A stretch of 64,000 nt of DNA from Theobroma cacao (taxonomy: Eukaryota; Streptophyta; Magnoliopsida; Malvales; Malvaceae). Where the stretch lies: assembly GCF_000208745.1 (NCBI RefSeq), contig NC_030851.1, forward strand, positions 40,449,662 to 40,513,661, written 5' to 3'. A program made the position numbers and the translations under genes. Positions 10,102 to 23,266 of the stretch are shown piece by piece. The notes beneath the pieces were generated by a model. It was not told the origin of the DNA. It searched no databases and was given only the letters and a program-made list of their open reading frames with translations. Each line of letters begins with the position of its first letter. The stretch's first letter is position 1.

Positions 10102-13100
10102 TCAATATACTCGTGGAGATTGCCTATGAGCCGGTAATGGAGATGCAATGGGTGTAAGATTCATAGGAGAACGATGACGTCTCATTGGAGATTTCCGAAC
10201 AGGATGTGGAACAGGCTGCTGTTCTGAATGAGAGTGTTTGGATACATTTTTAGGGGCTTCAAGCTGCTCCAGTGCCGCCAAAACCTCTGACATTCGAGGC
10301 CTGAGTTTAGCTTCACTACTTAGACACTGTAAAGCAAGGGTAGCAGCTGTATAAGCACCTTTCTGGGGGTACTGGCCCCCCAACTTAGTGTCCATAATTC
10401 GAAATAATTTTCTTTTGTCACCCAAATATGGTTTTGCCCAGTCTACTAGATTCTGCTCCACACCAACTTTTGTTTTATCAACAGCACGTCGTCCAGACAA
10501 TAGTTCAAGCAGCACAACTCCAAAGCTGTATACATCACTCTTAGCAGTCAATCGACCTGTTCAACAATCAAAGCTTCATTATGTGTAACTTCTGACAATA
10601 TAAATATGGAAGCTTCATTTAGTGGAGCACCATCTCACAGACAACATATTGTATCTTAGTGCCTACTTTTTTTAGGACAAACAGTTCTCGCATATGAAAG
10701 ATAGAACCCAAGAAAAAGTTGCTTTGACTTGACTAAGTATCATACTTTTGGACCCAAGGCACTGCATATAAAAGACAGAACCAGACAATATGTGGCCTTC
10801 ACTTTAGATACCTTCATGGCAATTAGAAAATTATTAGATGATTAGAAGGACCCACTATCTGACTCGAACTTTTGTTATCTGGTACATCTTTTCCCCACTA
10901 ATAAAGATAAAATATTGAAAGAAAGAGTCAAGAAAGAAAGTTATCAGAAATAGCTGCAGACGAAAACCTATGAACTTTCAAGTTCAACCAGGATAAATTT
11001 CCTTCTCAGTGATTTTGAACCTTCTTATCTTAAAGAACTATGTAAAGCAAGTACCTTCTCAGATTTATATGATAAGATAAATTTTGTTGAGCAACAATTA
11101 CCTCCAATAGCAAATTAAGATAACTAAGAACTTATGAGCAGGCTTCAAAAACAGCAAGCATTAATATGGGAATTTCACTAAATCTCATACCTGTAGCAAC
11201 ATATTCAGGGGCTGCATAGCCATGAGTACCCATGACCTGAGTCGACACATGAGTCCTATCACCGGTAGGCCCTGCCTTGGCCAATCCAAAATCAGAAAGT
11301 TTAGCATTGAATTCCTGCATCCAATGGATTATTAGCATCAGTAACATATACAAAATTTATAATACATATAAATTAGACATATTATTGAAAGGCACAAAAT
11401 TATTCCTTTTTCTTTACTCAGCATACCGCATCTAGTAGAATATTAGAAGCTTTGAAATCGCGATATATGACTTGGGATTTTAAATCATGAAGGAAAGAAA
11501 GCCCTCTAGCAGCACCTATGGCAACCTTAAGCCTTACTGCCCAAGAAAGTGGCTGTGGCCCTCCTGTAAAACAAGACATAGCATCAAAGGTTACAAAGTA
11601 CTCAAGTAGTTCCACAATATGCAGATCTTCTAGTGTTGGGTCGTTTTCCACAATATGGAGGCTTCCCTTTTTATGTTTCGACACAACTATTTGAGGGTAA
11701 AAATAAATTTGCAGAGAGTAACTACATATAATACAATGGAATTGGATTCCAAAAACCTTATCAATTAATGGGACAAAATACTTTCAAAAAGATGATTCTC
11801 TGAAAAAATTCATTGGATGTGATACTTACTTCTAAAAAGATGATTCTCTAAGCTTCCTTTAGGCATGAACTCATAGACCAAAAGTCGGTTCTCACCCTCC
11901 AAGCAATATCCAATCAACTTAACCAGATTTGGATGATGAAGTTGGCCAAGATAATCAACTTCCGTCTGAAATCAACTTGCTATCAGTAAATATTGCCCCA
12001 AAAAAAAAAGATCAAGGAAAAGAAAACGAAGTAATAAAAAGATAAAGATGTTACAGAAACAAAACCTACCAACCACTCTTTGTGGCCTTGAAACCCTTCA
12101 GGTTTAAGCTTCTTGACAGCAACAACCATTCCTGATCCCGGCTTTGCAGCAGATAATGTGTGTTCATCAATCCATCCTTTAAAAACATAACCAAAACCAC
12201 CTTCACCAAGAAGACTGTCAGGACGAAAGTTTCTGGTGGCATTCTTCAACTCATTGAAGGAGAAAGGTTTCAAATTGGGGGATGACAATATTTCTCCTTC
12301 AGTCCTTGGTGTAGGAAGACATCCAGAACTGCTTGTATCACTGAAAGATGGGATTGTCAGGCTTGAAGGAGCTGAAGAACGACTGGTTTTGCTGGAAATT
12401 CTTGAGCCACCTGATGCTGGAAAGAAAAAAACAAATTCCCAAGTTCTGGTTATTAAATGGAGAACAGAGTACTGTATGCATTTTCATATATGGAACACGT
12501 AATATGGCAAAGCACATTATTTTATTTCCATATGGAACTTTGTCTATTTTTTAGAAGCAAACTTCTTTTCCATCTAGCTTAATACAGATCATCAAATATC
12601 ATTGGGGGCTTAGATATTAATTTGTTGATCCTCACTACATGGTGATGGTGAATTTACAATAGACCTGGTTAACCAAACAAAGTTATTTCAATAGGGGTTT
12701 GCCACATAGACATCCCTGATTTAAAACCCTGCAACAATCACTAGGCAAAAAATTCGCAGATTATGCATGAGTCATAGAACTCCAAGCACCTACAAGTTAC
12801 TGTGCATACCATTTCCATTTTCTTCAAAATATAGATTTGTATATCTTTTCTCTGTATGAACCGTACATATTCATATTGACATGAAGTCTCCAAAAATTAT
12901 AATAGAAATTTTGTCAGCCAAGCTTACACTTTCTTTTAGTTTGCACAATGAAACTCATTAAAAATTCATCGAAAAGAGAGCACCATCCAGAATCAAATAG
13001 TTTCAAGTGAATTGGATCTAGTCCCAACACAAAGCCTCACATTCAAACTCAAGCTATTTAAGAACAGTCTCAAGAATCTAACTTTGAGCAGCTCTCTCTA

Positions 13101-13420
13101 TACCTTGACCCAGAACTAAAGCCCGGGGACAACAACACCAGAAAGGATAAAATGAATGTAATTAATACGGATAAGCTTTTTACAAGGAAAAAATAGAATA
13201 AACCCCCAAAAGAATACCAAAAAAGAAAGTCAAATCCAACATAAAAATAGAACCTTTACATCTAAAAAAACCATCCAAAAATTTGAGCAAAAACAAGAAA
13301 CCACCAAAGCAACAGAAACCCATCAAAAGAAAGTTGTAAAGGAAAGAAAAGGTTACCAGAAGTTGCATGGGGGCTTTGGCTGGAATCGACTCTAGTAGAA
13401 GAAAATAAGCAGTTGCCCAT
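10102..13420 (-). CDS. RLCK-VII protein kinase, APK2 (PBL2/PBL3) type
   Basis: Six exons: 13420-13357, 12416-12070, 11965-11830, 11563-11427, 11314-11191 and 10556-10102; phases agree and borders are GT-AG; 420 aa. N-terminus MGNCLFSS carries myristoylation (Gly2) and palmitoylation (Cys4) signals. After a Ser-rich linker come [16 protein letters not shown], glycine loop [47 protein letters not shown] and [20 protein letters not shown]. The basic C-terminal tail ends in [19 protein letters not shown], a tail I associate with APK2A/APK2B. It should act at the plasma membrane as a Ser/Thr kinase downstream of receptor kinases. Context supports the call: in Arabidopsis APK2A and APK2B each lie next to a UTr transporter and an FLP-type MYB, as here. 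First intron is about 940 bases. A leader rich in A and GA extends upstream to about 13760. Confidence 0.92.
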
Positions 13421-14224
13421 CACAGAGAGAGATTAATACTTCACGAAAATGAAACCCAAAGAAAAAAAACAAATCCAATACCACTCTCTTTCTTCTTTCT
13501 TTTTCTTTTATATGAGCTATCCAATTTAACGAGCCATGATAATTTCTCAGATCCTAAGAGAAGAAAGGGAACTTAAAAACGGCTCTCGTTGGATTGGAAT
13601 TTTGTTTCCCTTACGTGGAGCTTTGGTTTGGTTTGGTTTTGTCGGTTAAGCTGTTTGAAAAGTTTCAAGTTGGAAAGAGAACTAAATTCTTAGCTGAAAA
13701 TAAGCAGAAAAAAATTAAAAAATAAAAAGAAACAGAGAGAAGGAAACCTCAGAGAAGAAACTGGAGTTGGGGTCTCTTTTGGCTTTGAGGAGGATGTGGG
13801 AGAGAGACGAGACACGACACGACAAACGCGTGAGCGGGGACTTGGCCTCAGCTACTACGTGTACACCCCACGAAAGGCAAATCGACTCGGCTTGGCTTTG
13901 GCTTGGTGCTGGTGGACGAATGAATTCCTCTTCATTGCCACCTCTTTTCTTTTATATCTTCTGTCAGAAATTCATTCCTTACGTAAAATGACTAAATTCT
14001 CCCTTCTTTCGATTTAAGTCCACCTGCTTTTTACGTCTAAAAGTCAACCCCAACTGATGTGCCCTTTTTGTTTTTAATTTACTTTCCTGAATATCCCAAT
14101 AAATTTTTATTTTTATTTTTTACTTTTTAATAAGTAATTAATATTATCTCTTCTGATGGTAATAATTCCCTTCGACTTAGTTTGATGGGAAATTAAAATA
14201 AAATAAATAGATATCATTATTTGC

Positions 14225-14345
14225 TTTAGAAAGAGTTTATAATTAAATTAATAGAGATAAATATATATATATATATATATATATACATGTTNAGTTATAA
14301 TTAATTAATAGAGATAATATATATATATATATATATATATACATG
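14225..14345. repeat. Duplicated segment with TA microsatellite
   Basis: Two adjacent copies of a unit of roughly 60 bases: TATAATTAATTAATAGAGATA-like sequence, then (TA)n, then ACATG. The single N at 14292 lies in the junction, consistent with assembly uncertainty in the repeat. Confidence 0.65.
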
Positions 14346-15419
14346 ATTTTGAAGTTAGAAAAATTTAAAAAAAGAAATGTAATTTAATGGTAAAAAGATT
14401 TATTTTATTTTATTTAGATTTCATAAGTAGTATAAATTTAAATAATCTTAAATTTTTAAATATAAAATTTTAATTTTTCTTTAAATATGATTATTTGTAT
14501 AAATTTAAATATTATATTACGCGTCATAAAAATAGATTAATTACGTATACATCTTTATCCTTATCAAATAACTTTATATTTGATAATATATTATATACGT
14601 GTATGTCATTGAAACGAAATGTAATTTATATTTTTTATATTATTTGATGAAATTTATTTTTTTATTTTTATTATTATTATTATTATTATTATATGTTAGA
14701 ATGAAAATTACCGGATCCTTTTTTGGTAATTTTGGATGGATAAAGACGATATCATTTTCGTGTGAACATTTACTCATGTAGAACTTTTAATAATGGACAG
14801 GCAGGTTGGCTTGAAAATTGAAACCGGTTGGTAAAATGTTAGTTAAACTTCTACTTCTTTGATATTAAATTTGGTTTGGGAAACATAACTGGAAACCATA
14901 TAAATGTGAAGGCATATGCCGAAAATTTCTCTAAAATCATGTTGCACGTGCTATGTATAATTAGAAATTTTGCTTTACTTCTAATTCACCTCTTGCAGTC
15001 TTTCCACTAACAACTATTCATTTTCAATTATGTCCCTCGTGTTTTTATTAAAATCTAGCTATTGTTTTATTAATTATTTTCATTAAAATATATGTACTAT
15101 ATGTTTGGGACATTATTTTTCTTTTTTTCTTCTTAATCTTTTCTCGTAAATTTTGTTCTCTTGTCAAGAGTAATTTTTATTTTAAAAAATTGAACATGTG
15201 TTATTTTTAAACATACATAAAAAAATCTACGTGTAGGGCAAATATCTAATTTAGACATATTATTTTTTCATATATATTTATGATAATTTTAAGTATATAA
15301 TATTTTAAAAAATCTTGAATTATTTACAAAATTTAAATAAATTTTTATATGTTTAATTAAGTTTTTTATTTTTATTTTAAGTAAATAAATTTTTATAACT
15401 AATAATTGATTAACTATCG

Positions 15420-15730
15420 TTAATCAAAACACCCCTTATTGATTTATGTTAAATGATGTTGATATGGTATACTGATATGTTATAATGGATAGTAATATAA
15501 TATAATAATATAATTATGTAGCATTTTTTCAGCATTAATGTCAGCATCACTTCAATGTCATATTGTTCTAAAACGACAAGTAATAACTGTAACTAATAAC
15601 AATTAATCAATCATTAGTTAGAAGTAACTATTCGATTTAAAATAATTATAAGAACTTTATTGAATATAATAAAAAAATAATTATTTATTTTAATTTTTTA
15701 AATAATTTAAAACTTTTTAAAACATTATAT
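15420..15730. repeat. Diverged AT-rich interspersed repeat, copy A
   Basis: Shares an ordered series of blocks with 22800-23000 on the same strand: AATAATTAATCAA followed by a TTAG/TTAATG block, a TTTAAAATAA-like block, then AATAAAAAATAAT and a TTTAAATAATT block. No terminal repeats or coding capacity could be defined. Probably a diverged non-autonomous element. Confidence 0.35.
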
Positions 15731-18700
15731 CATAATTTTATCAATTGCAGATAAATGTGTGTAGAAGCATAAAAGATATTTATAAGTAAAAAGTAAATAA
15801 ATATTGAACTAGTAGTATTTAATTAACAAATACAATAACATAAGAGTGCATTTTTGTTCATTTTAAATAAAAAAAAAAGGTTCACGTAGGGCGTGAGAAA
15901 AAATTATTTTGTTAATGAAAGAAAAAAGCAACGTCAGCATTAGCTAAGCAAGTAACGTCCATTGACGTAAAGGCATCTTATTCTAAAGGGCCCTTGGGCC
16001 CTTCCCCACATGGCCAATGTCCATATAATTTCATTATATTTTTTAGTTTTTTTTTTAATTTTTTTCTATTTTTTAAAATATTTTATTTTAATTTTTTATA
16101 TTATTACATAAATTTATTTTACATAAATTTTTATTTTTATATTGTAAAAAATTCTATATTATAATAAAAAATATTTTAAAATAAAAAAATTATCTTAATT
16201 TCTGTAAAAATCAGCTACAGAAGAAGATAAAGAGTGTGGAGAATATAAAATATTCATTCTGTAGAAGATTTTGATCGCATTTGACCAAAATTCTTTTCCA
16301 TGTGCAATCTCTGTTCACATTTGGGACCCTACCATTTGGAATATTTTTCAAGCTTCTAATTCTAGGAAGGAACCAGGCTTTATGAAATATATCTCTCACT
16401 TTCTTTCTTTATACTTTACACATAAGCTGAATGAACAGCTTATATCCAGCATTATAGAATCTGTATTTAATTTTAAATTTACATAAGAATACCTCATTGA
16501 ATTGCCCATGAACCCTTCCCAAACCTTCAAGTTTTTAATAAAGACTACTTTGATGGATAAGCAAAGCCATTCTGACATAGACCATGGTCAATTCTGCCAT
16601 GACCAGGTAAAAAATTTAGTTATCATATCATAACTTTCGAGTAATAATTTTATCGATAATTTATCGAATTATATCCGTTTTTGTTTGATTGATACTTTTA
16701 TTTTCTGGGTTTTTACCCTTGGTTTGCATGATTGCATCTGCAATATTGGGAAAGCATTCTGTATCCAAATCCTCCTGATTTCTTGCCTGTTTCAATAGAA
16801 AAAAATGTTTTTTTCCCCTGTAAAATGTGTGAAAAGGTTACTGTTGGGAGTGATCTTTGACTCTTATCTGGCCATGTGGGGACATATGGCAAATGCAACG
16901 TGTCTAATCCAATGGCATATCTTGCTGAAAAGTAAAGCAGCAGCTGTTTAGGGTTTGGACTTCCTTCAAGTTTTCCCATATATATATATAGATATATTTT
17001 AATTCTATGACTCCTTTGATTTGTCTTCCCCTTCTTTTCTGGGCTTATATTTTCTATGAATCTTTGTGTTTATATTTATTCCAAAGTCCTCCATTGTTGA
17101 CAATTCTTTCCTGGAGGATCTTTTTCTTTTGGAAAAAAATTAATTACATTGAACAAAGCTTCATTGTGAGGATAACAAAAAGGTCAAAACCCTTTTGTCG
17201 TTACGATGGATAGGATGGGTCGAAAGTCCATGTTTAGCTAATTCATGTTCTGTTTTATTATTCTTGACAATTTGTGTTGTCTTATTATAATCATGCCGTA
17301 TTTAGATAAAATATTAATAAATATTTAAATAAATATAACAAAATATCACTAATTAGACGAATTATAATTTCAAACACTTATGTAATTAGGTTTATTATGA
17401 TTGTTATACATGATATGATATAAAAAATTCATTTAAATAGTACTCGAGTATTTAATTTATTGATTGGTATATAGTTTTCTTATCTAAAGAATAGAGTTCG
17501 AATCTTTTTTTCTTAATTATAAAAAAATTTTATTTAAATATAATTAGTATGATTAAATTGAATTTTATTTAATTTCTTGCCTGCGAGGAAAGAGCATTGT
17601 GTGAAGGACTAATGACCATATTGTCTGATCTGCCCCCCACCCTAATTTGGTTTCACGTTTTGACAAGGTACAAAAAGTCCTGTCAATGTATTTTTCTTGA
17701 AAGATCCTAATTTTTGGAAGTTTCATTATTAATCCAAAACACTAGTTGACATTGTAACAGCCGTTTCCATGGGGGGCTTTGCTTAGCCCTTGGCTGGAAA
17801 CTTCCAAATAAAATCATACACTGCTACAGCTGTTTCTTTGAAATTTCCAAAAGAAATGAAATGACTCGAGAAAAGGCACAAAGTGAGAAAACCCAAAGAA
17901 AGAAGAAACACAAAAGGGAGATTACTATGCATCTCTCAAGTTTTTACAAGTGTAGGGTTCATAACATTCTAACTTATGGTATTGTATAATACCCTTGTTA
18001 TTAGAGTGAACAAATGAATCGATTGGATAATTTAGTCTCTCTCTCGTACTTAAAAATCAAATAAATTAAATATTTTTAAAAAATTGATTAAATATAAAAT
18101 TAATTTAATCGATTTGGTTTTGGATCAATGAAACAAAATTTTATTATTTTTTTACAAATTATAATATTAAAATTTATAAACTTCATTTATAATTATAAAA
18201 ATATATAAATTTATATATATAATATATTACTTTATTATATATATAAAATTTGTATAAATAATAACTAATTATAAACAATATATTATAAAAATTAAAACGT
18301 TAACTAATAAAATTATTAAGTGTAATAATATAAATAAAATCTATTATAAGTTGTAGTAATACTTATGTATAAATTAATAACACAATTTATATGTTATAAA
18401 GTTTTATATCAAAGTTTGTATAAATAATATGTTATAAAAGCTAAGGTGATAATTAATAAGGTTATTAAGTGCAATCATATAAATAAGGTTTATTATAAGT
18501 TATAGTGATTTTATGTATAAATTAAATATATATATAATGTTTGTACAATTATATATATATATATATATATTCATAACATTTTATATTATGAAATATTATT
18601 ACGGTGTAATAATTATAATATATTAATATGTAAGATATTTACTATCATATACTATAATATTAACATATACGTTGTACCATTTAAAATATATAACTTATAA

Positions 18701-19932
18701 TTTCATATTAATGTGAATTTATAAACAAACAAATATATATAATTAAAATTAAATTACTATAGTTATAATTTGTATACGTACATATAATAAATTAATATAT
18801 TTTAAGTATAAGGTTACTATTAATTCTTCTTAATATTTATAAAAATAAAAAATTAGTTTAGTTTTTAGGATGATTTGGTCTAAAAACTTTAAAACAGAAA
18901 ACTGATCAAAAAATCAATTAAACCAAATTATTTTACTCAAATCACATTTAATTTTGATAAATAATTAGTTTAGTTTGATTTTATTCACCCTTACTCGTTA
19001 CTTGTAGAGAAGAGAAACCATATCTTGATTCAGATTTATCTCGATCTTGGTACACCTTATATTATTAAAAAATTGGATTTATTTTGATACTATTTATTAT
19101 TAATTCACATTTTTAATTTAAAAAATATATTTATTAAATGAAAAATTATTTTTGTTACGTCTTTCATTTATTGACAGGGGAACCGTAACACATGTATCAA
19201 AATGATTAACTCTACGGGTTTTAGAACAACAATTCCCAGCCTCATAAAGCAAACACAAAGCCGCGTTGCTGGGGTTAGATACTGTCCCGGGGGTGGAATG
19301 GACCGGATGGTTGGTGTGGGTCACGGCTAGTCCCTTTCTGATATGACAAATTGATTGACCGAAGCAGGGGCCCCAAGGCGCTCCTCCTCCCCTCTATCAC
19401 GGAAGAATCCCAAGTCCTAAGTCCAAACCAGTTGTTTCAACGTTGCAAGAGACGTGTGAAAACCTTTCCTAAAACCCCTTTGTTTTTGTCTCATAAAAGT
19501 CTTCTGTTTCCAGACAATTTCTCATCCAGGTTTTACCTTGCTGCTCAATCCCTTGGCTACAATCTCAGGTCTTTATTCAATGTACACAATTAAAGTATTG
19601 ATAAATACAAGTTCGACAGAGAGGTTTTCAGCCTAAAACTCTTCTTCTACCTACATCTATCAGCGTACCAGCTTACCCTCTTCAATGCAAAAAGGCGTAA
19701 GCAGTTATAGCCATGGATTTTATACAGTTTGGAATATGAATGAGCATGGGGTCCAGAAACGGACATCGGCAGACTTTTCTGCAGCAGTTTGAGCAGGGCC
19801 TTGACCTTTTCTGTTTGGACTTGGCTTTGCCTTGCATCAAGTTATAAGATGAGGATGACCATTCCTGCTTAGCCATCAAAGCCATGTATCTAGTTGTCAA
19901 AGACTTAACAAAAATTATATGTTAAACTCTAC

Positions 19933-21132
19933 CAGCACGTTGGGTTCGCGGAATAGATAGGAATAGAATAGAATAGTTATTACGTGAGAATAGAATGAGT
20001 TGGGAATAGAATAGAATAAGTATTATGTAGTTTGGTATGATGAATGGAATAGAGTAGGAATAATTATTATGACTTATTACAGTGTTTGGTTGGTAACAAT
20101 AGCTTTGGAATAAGAAAGGANNNNNNNNNNNNNNNNNNNNNNNNNNNNNNNNNNNNNNNNNNNNNNNNNNNNNNNNNNNNNNNNNNNNNNNNNNNNNNNN
20201 NNNNNNNNNNNNNNNNNNNNNNNNNNNNNNNNNNNNNNNNNNNNNNNNNNNNNNNNNNNNNNNNNNNNNNNNNNNNNNNNNNNNNNNNNNNNNNNNNNNN
20301 NNNNNNNNNNNNNNNNNNNNNNNNNNNNNNNNNNNNNNNNNNNNNNNNNNNNNNNNNNNNNNNNNNNNNNNNNNNNNNNNNNNNNNNNNNNNNNNNNNNN
20401 NNNNNNNNNNNNNNNNNNNNAATTATATATAAAATATTAATATTTTATATTTTACAAATAATTTATTCTTTTTTATTCTATTTTTGCCTTTTTTTTTTCA
20501 TGGGTCGGTCGCCAGAAAGGCAACCGGTGTAACAAAACGCCGATCTGGCGCACCATCTGGCCGGATCTGGCCACTATGGCGCCAGATCGGCGCTTCCTCA
20601 CGGCTGGATCTGGCCGTGGAGTGCCAGATCCAACCGTGGGATCTGGTCGGGAAGCACCAGCTCCGGTGCTTCCCGCGGCGAGATCTGGCCGTTGAGTGCC
20701 AGATCTGGCTGGATCTCGATTCAATATTGTCGGAAAGGACTAGATCGACGTTTTCCGATCATATTCGGTTGCTGTCGTCGCCGTCGCCGCCGGTGTTGAG
20801 TTCCAGTTAGAGAGAGAATGAGAGAGGGAGAAGAGAGAGAAAGAAAAGGGAAAATGAGAGAAAAAAAGTATTTATAGGTATAGGGTTGTAATATTTTTAG
20901 GTTATAAGGGTTATTTTGATCATTATATATTTGAAAGCTATTCCATGAGCCATGGAATAGCTATTACTATGGGGGAGGGGAATAGTTAAAGATGACTTTT
21001 AACCTATTTGACAGAATTTTTATTCCTGCGGAATTGCTATTCCGTATTTCAATTTGGTACCAAACGAAGGAATAGGAAATGACCGGGAATAGAGGGGGAA
21101 TAGCATAGCTATTCCCCGTACCAAACGTGCCA
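19933..21132. mobile_element. Non-autonomous TIR element (MITE-like) containing the assembly gap
   Basis: The left end reads CAGCACGTTGGGTTCGCGG and the reverse complement of the right end reads TGGCACGTTTGGTACGGGG, both followed by AATAG, so the element has imperfect terminal inverted repeats. A possible 3-base target duplication TAC flanks it (19930-19932 and 21133-21135). Subterminal regions are rich in GGAATAG-type repeats on both sides. The interior is split by 300 Ns and includes a GC-rich block (about 20510-20810) made of repeats of the type GATCTGGCCG and GTGCCAGATC. No transposase is visible, though the gap hides an unknown length. Family not assigned; the TAC duplication is not the TWA expected of Harbinger. 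Confidence 0.6.
20121..20420. other. Assembly gap (300 N)
   Basis: Exactly 300 Ns, so probably a placeholder or estimated gap. It lies inside the TIR element, suggesting repeat collapse during assembly. Confidence 0.99.
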
Positions 21133-21544
21133 TACTTCTCTTAAGATTTCAAATTTTTCAGGTACTATTTTGTGATAATTATTTTTTTAATTAACATCTA
21201 ATAGATAGCTTTTTTTTCGCTTATCACTTTATTAATAATTTTTGTTCTTATTTTGATTTAAAATTAACTTTTTTGTTTATATCTAAGAATATCTTTGTGA
21301 GAATTGAACTTATTTATAATAAATTAATTAAAAAAAAAGAAAAAAGACGCCGTACTCCATTGGATGCTAATTGTGAAAAAAAAAAAACTCAAAATGTCAT
21401 AAGAAAAAAAAAAGTAAAAATTACAAAAAATGGAGGTAAAAGTTACCTAAAACTATATAATCGCTTATCAATGATGTTGAATAATATAAAAATGGCTCTC
21501 TTTCAAAGTTGTTTATCACGAATTTCATATCAATAAGAAATAGA

Positions 21545-21850
21545 GTGAGTTTTAAGTATATAAACATAAGTATTTCGTTACTAGATATATCTTTTGGGTT
21601 GGAACGTGGACTTGTAACAAGTGGCATTAGAATAAATTGAATCTTCATTGATGTGAGGTTTTTATGAGAAATACAAAAGTCAAGGTAGATCTCAATTAAT
21701 GTAAGAATCTTTATCCTTTACGAGTGAGATAAAAAGTCATGAATCCCACATCAATAAAAGATAATATAAATTTTAAGTATATAAATATGAACATTCCATC
21801 ACTTATTAGATATACTTTTCATGTTAAAAACGTGAGTTCGTGATACTGTG
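21545..21850. repeat. Two related retroelement-like segments
   Basis: Segments at about 21545-21630 and 21765-21845 share TTTTAAGTATATAAA, then ATTCC/ATTTCG...CACT/ACTAGATAT, then a CTTTTGGGTTGGAACGTG-like block. Between them is AATCCCACATCAATAAAAGA, a phrase common in plant LTR-type repeats. No LTR pair or coding region is definable. Confidence 0.35.
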
Positions 21851-22769
21851 CAATTTTCTTATACTAAAATTACTGTACCATATCTCATCCAATGAAATTA
21901 TTGAGTCAAGAAGGGAGGCCGAAGTAGGTGGCATGTGCAGAAATATAATGAAATTTCATTGCTGAAGCAGGAACGTGTAGCTCATGCCCTACAATCATTT
22001 TCAGAAAAAGATGGTGCCTTATCCAGGCCATGACCCAGCATACTGGTGTCATTTTGTAGCGTGGTGGCCGTGCCTGGCACGGTCATGGGCCATTTTTGTT
22101 TTTTCCCTTCACGCTACACGAGAGCCAACAATGAAAGGCCTTCATCGTGGCCTTATCGTTATCAAATCAGGCAATGAGAGATCCTCTTCAAGGGTTCATC
22201 GTCGCCAAAACACTAAGCTACGAGTCCATGACTCATGGATGCCGGCATTCTTTGGCATATTAATTCCTTGTATTTGAATATTCGATTTAATAATAAGTAC
22301 ATTTAATTTCGTGATGAAATAATCTTTTTAAAAGTTTATTGTTATTATGAAATGAATACATTACGAATACATATTAATTTCATTGCACTCGAGGATTTAA
22401 ATTCTTTTACTTAAAAATAAATTTATTCACGAAAAAGAGAAATGATTTAAAGGTAAAGCATAATTAATTAGTGTTTGTGACCTCATAATTAGGACATATA
22501 AAATGATTGATGTGATCAAGAGACGAGTGTCTTTTATTCTTTGCAACTTTAACTTGGGATGCACAATTAAGTCTCGATTAATATTCTTTACTAAGTTCTA
22601 ATAATTTATGACTAATTTTAATTTTCTCTTAAGTTCAATTTATTTTTGATTAAGATTTTATTAAAGGTGCATATGTAAAAAAAACCCCAAAATTGTTTAA
22701 AGCCTATCAAAGCTTGCTAACTGGTTTAAGCTTTCAATCAAAAGCATATCATTTAATGTTCATGTGGCA

Positions 22770-23010
22770 CTAATATGAAAGATAAAAAATATCATATCAA
22801 TATGTCACGTCATCATCAATTACGATATGATAATATATTATTTTAGTATTACGTAATATAAAATGACAAGTGATATTTTGATTAATAATAATTAATCAAC
22901 TATTAATGCTTATTTAATTTTAAATAAAAATAAAAAAATTTGATTGATCGTAATAAAAAATAATAACTTATTTGAATTTTTTAAAATAATTCATAAGGTT
23001 TTTAGATAAT
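22770..23010. repeat. Diverged AT-rich interspersed repeat, copy B
   Basis: Related to copy A at 15.4-15.7 kb (same block order, same strand). It ends about 250 bases before the ER-stress element of the transporter promoter. Confidence 0.35.
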
Positions 23011-23266
23011 AAAACAATGTTTTTGATTTAAAAAACTACACCGGTTTTGTGGATTCAAATACAAGCCCAAGCCCGATCCATAAGCATTTTTATTCTTGGA
23101 CTCTAAAGGCCGATGGGCCCAGCCAGGTCCAAGTCATTAGCCCAACCATTTCTATTATATTTATTGGCGCCTTAAAAAGTCAATGGGCTCTTGATTGTGT
23201 TCTGGGAGGGACCTACGAAGTCCGCGTTTCTTTAACCAATCAAAGAAGAGTCTTGATGTCACTAAT

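Larger units (their letters stand above)
13421..19932. other. Long AT-rich intergenic region
   Basis: The first ~400 bases are the promoter and leader of the APK2-type kinase, including an ACGT-containing stretch near 13850. Beyond about 14050 the DNA is very AT-rich with TA microsatellites (14262-14286, 14318-14341, 18548-18570), a TTA run (14670-14692) and diverged repeats. Short ORFs in 16.2-17.2 kb and 19.1-19.9 kb have no recognisable domain. I find no supported gene. Confidence 0.55.

Noticed and set aside
15990..16900. Complementary phrases CCCACATGGCCAATGTCC and GGCCATGTGGGGACATA about 870 bases apart
   Set aside because: The match is short and imperfect; it could be chance, with no supporting terminal structure.
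16713..16979. 88-codon minus-strand ORF
   Set aside because: No domain or conserved motif recognised; lies in AT-rich intergenic DNA.
20086..20532. 148-codon ORF across the N gap
   Set aside because: Most of it is translated Ns; it is an artefact of the assembly gap.
20484..20810. 108-codon ORF in the GC-rich block
   Set aside because: It follows the repeat structure of the TIR element core (repeated GATCTGG/GCCAGAT phrases); no domain and no splice context.
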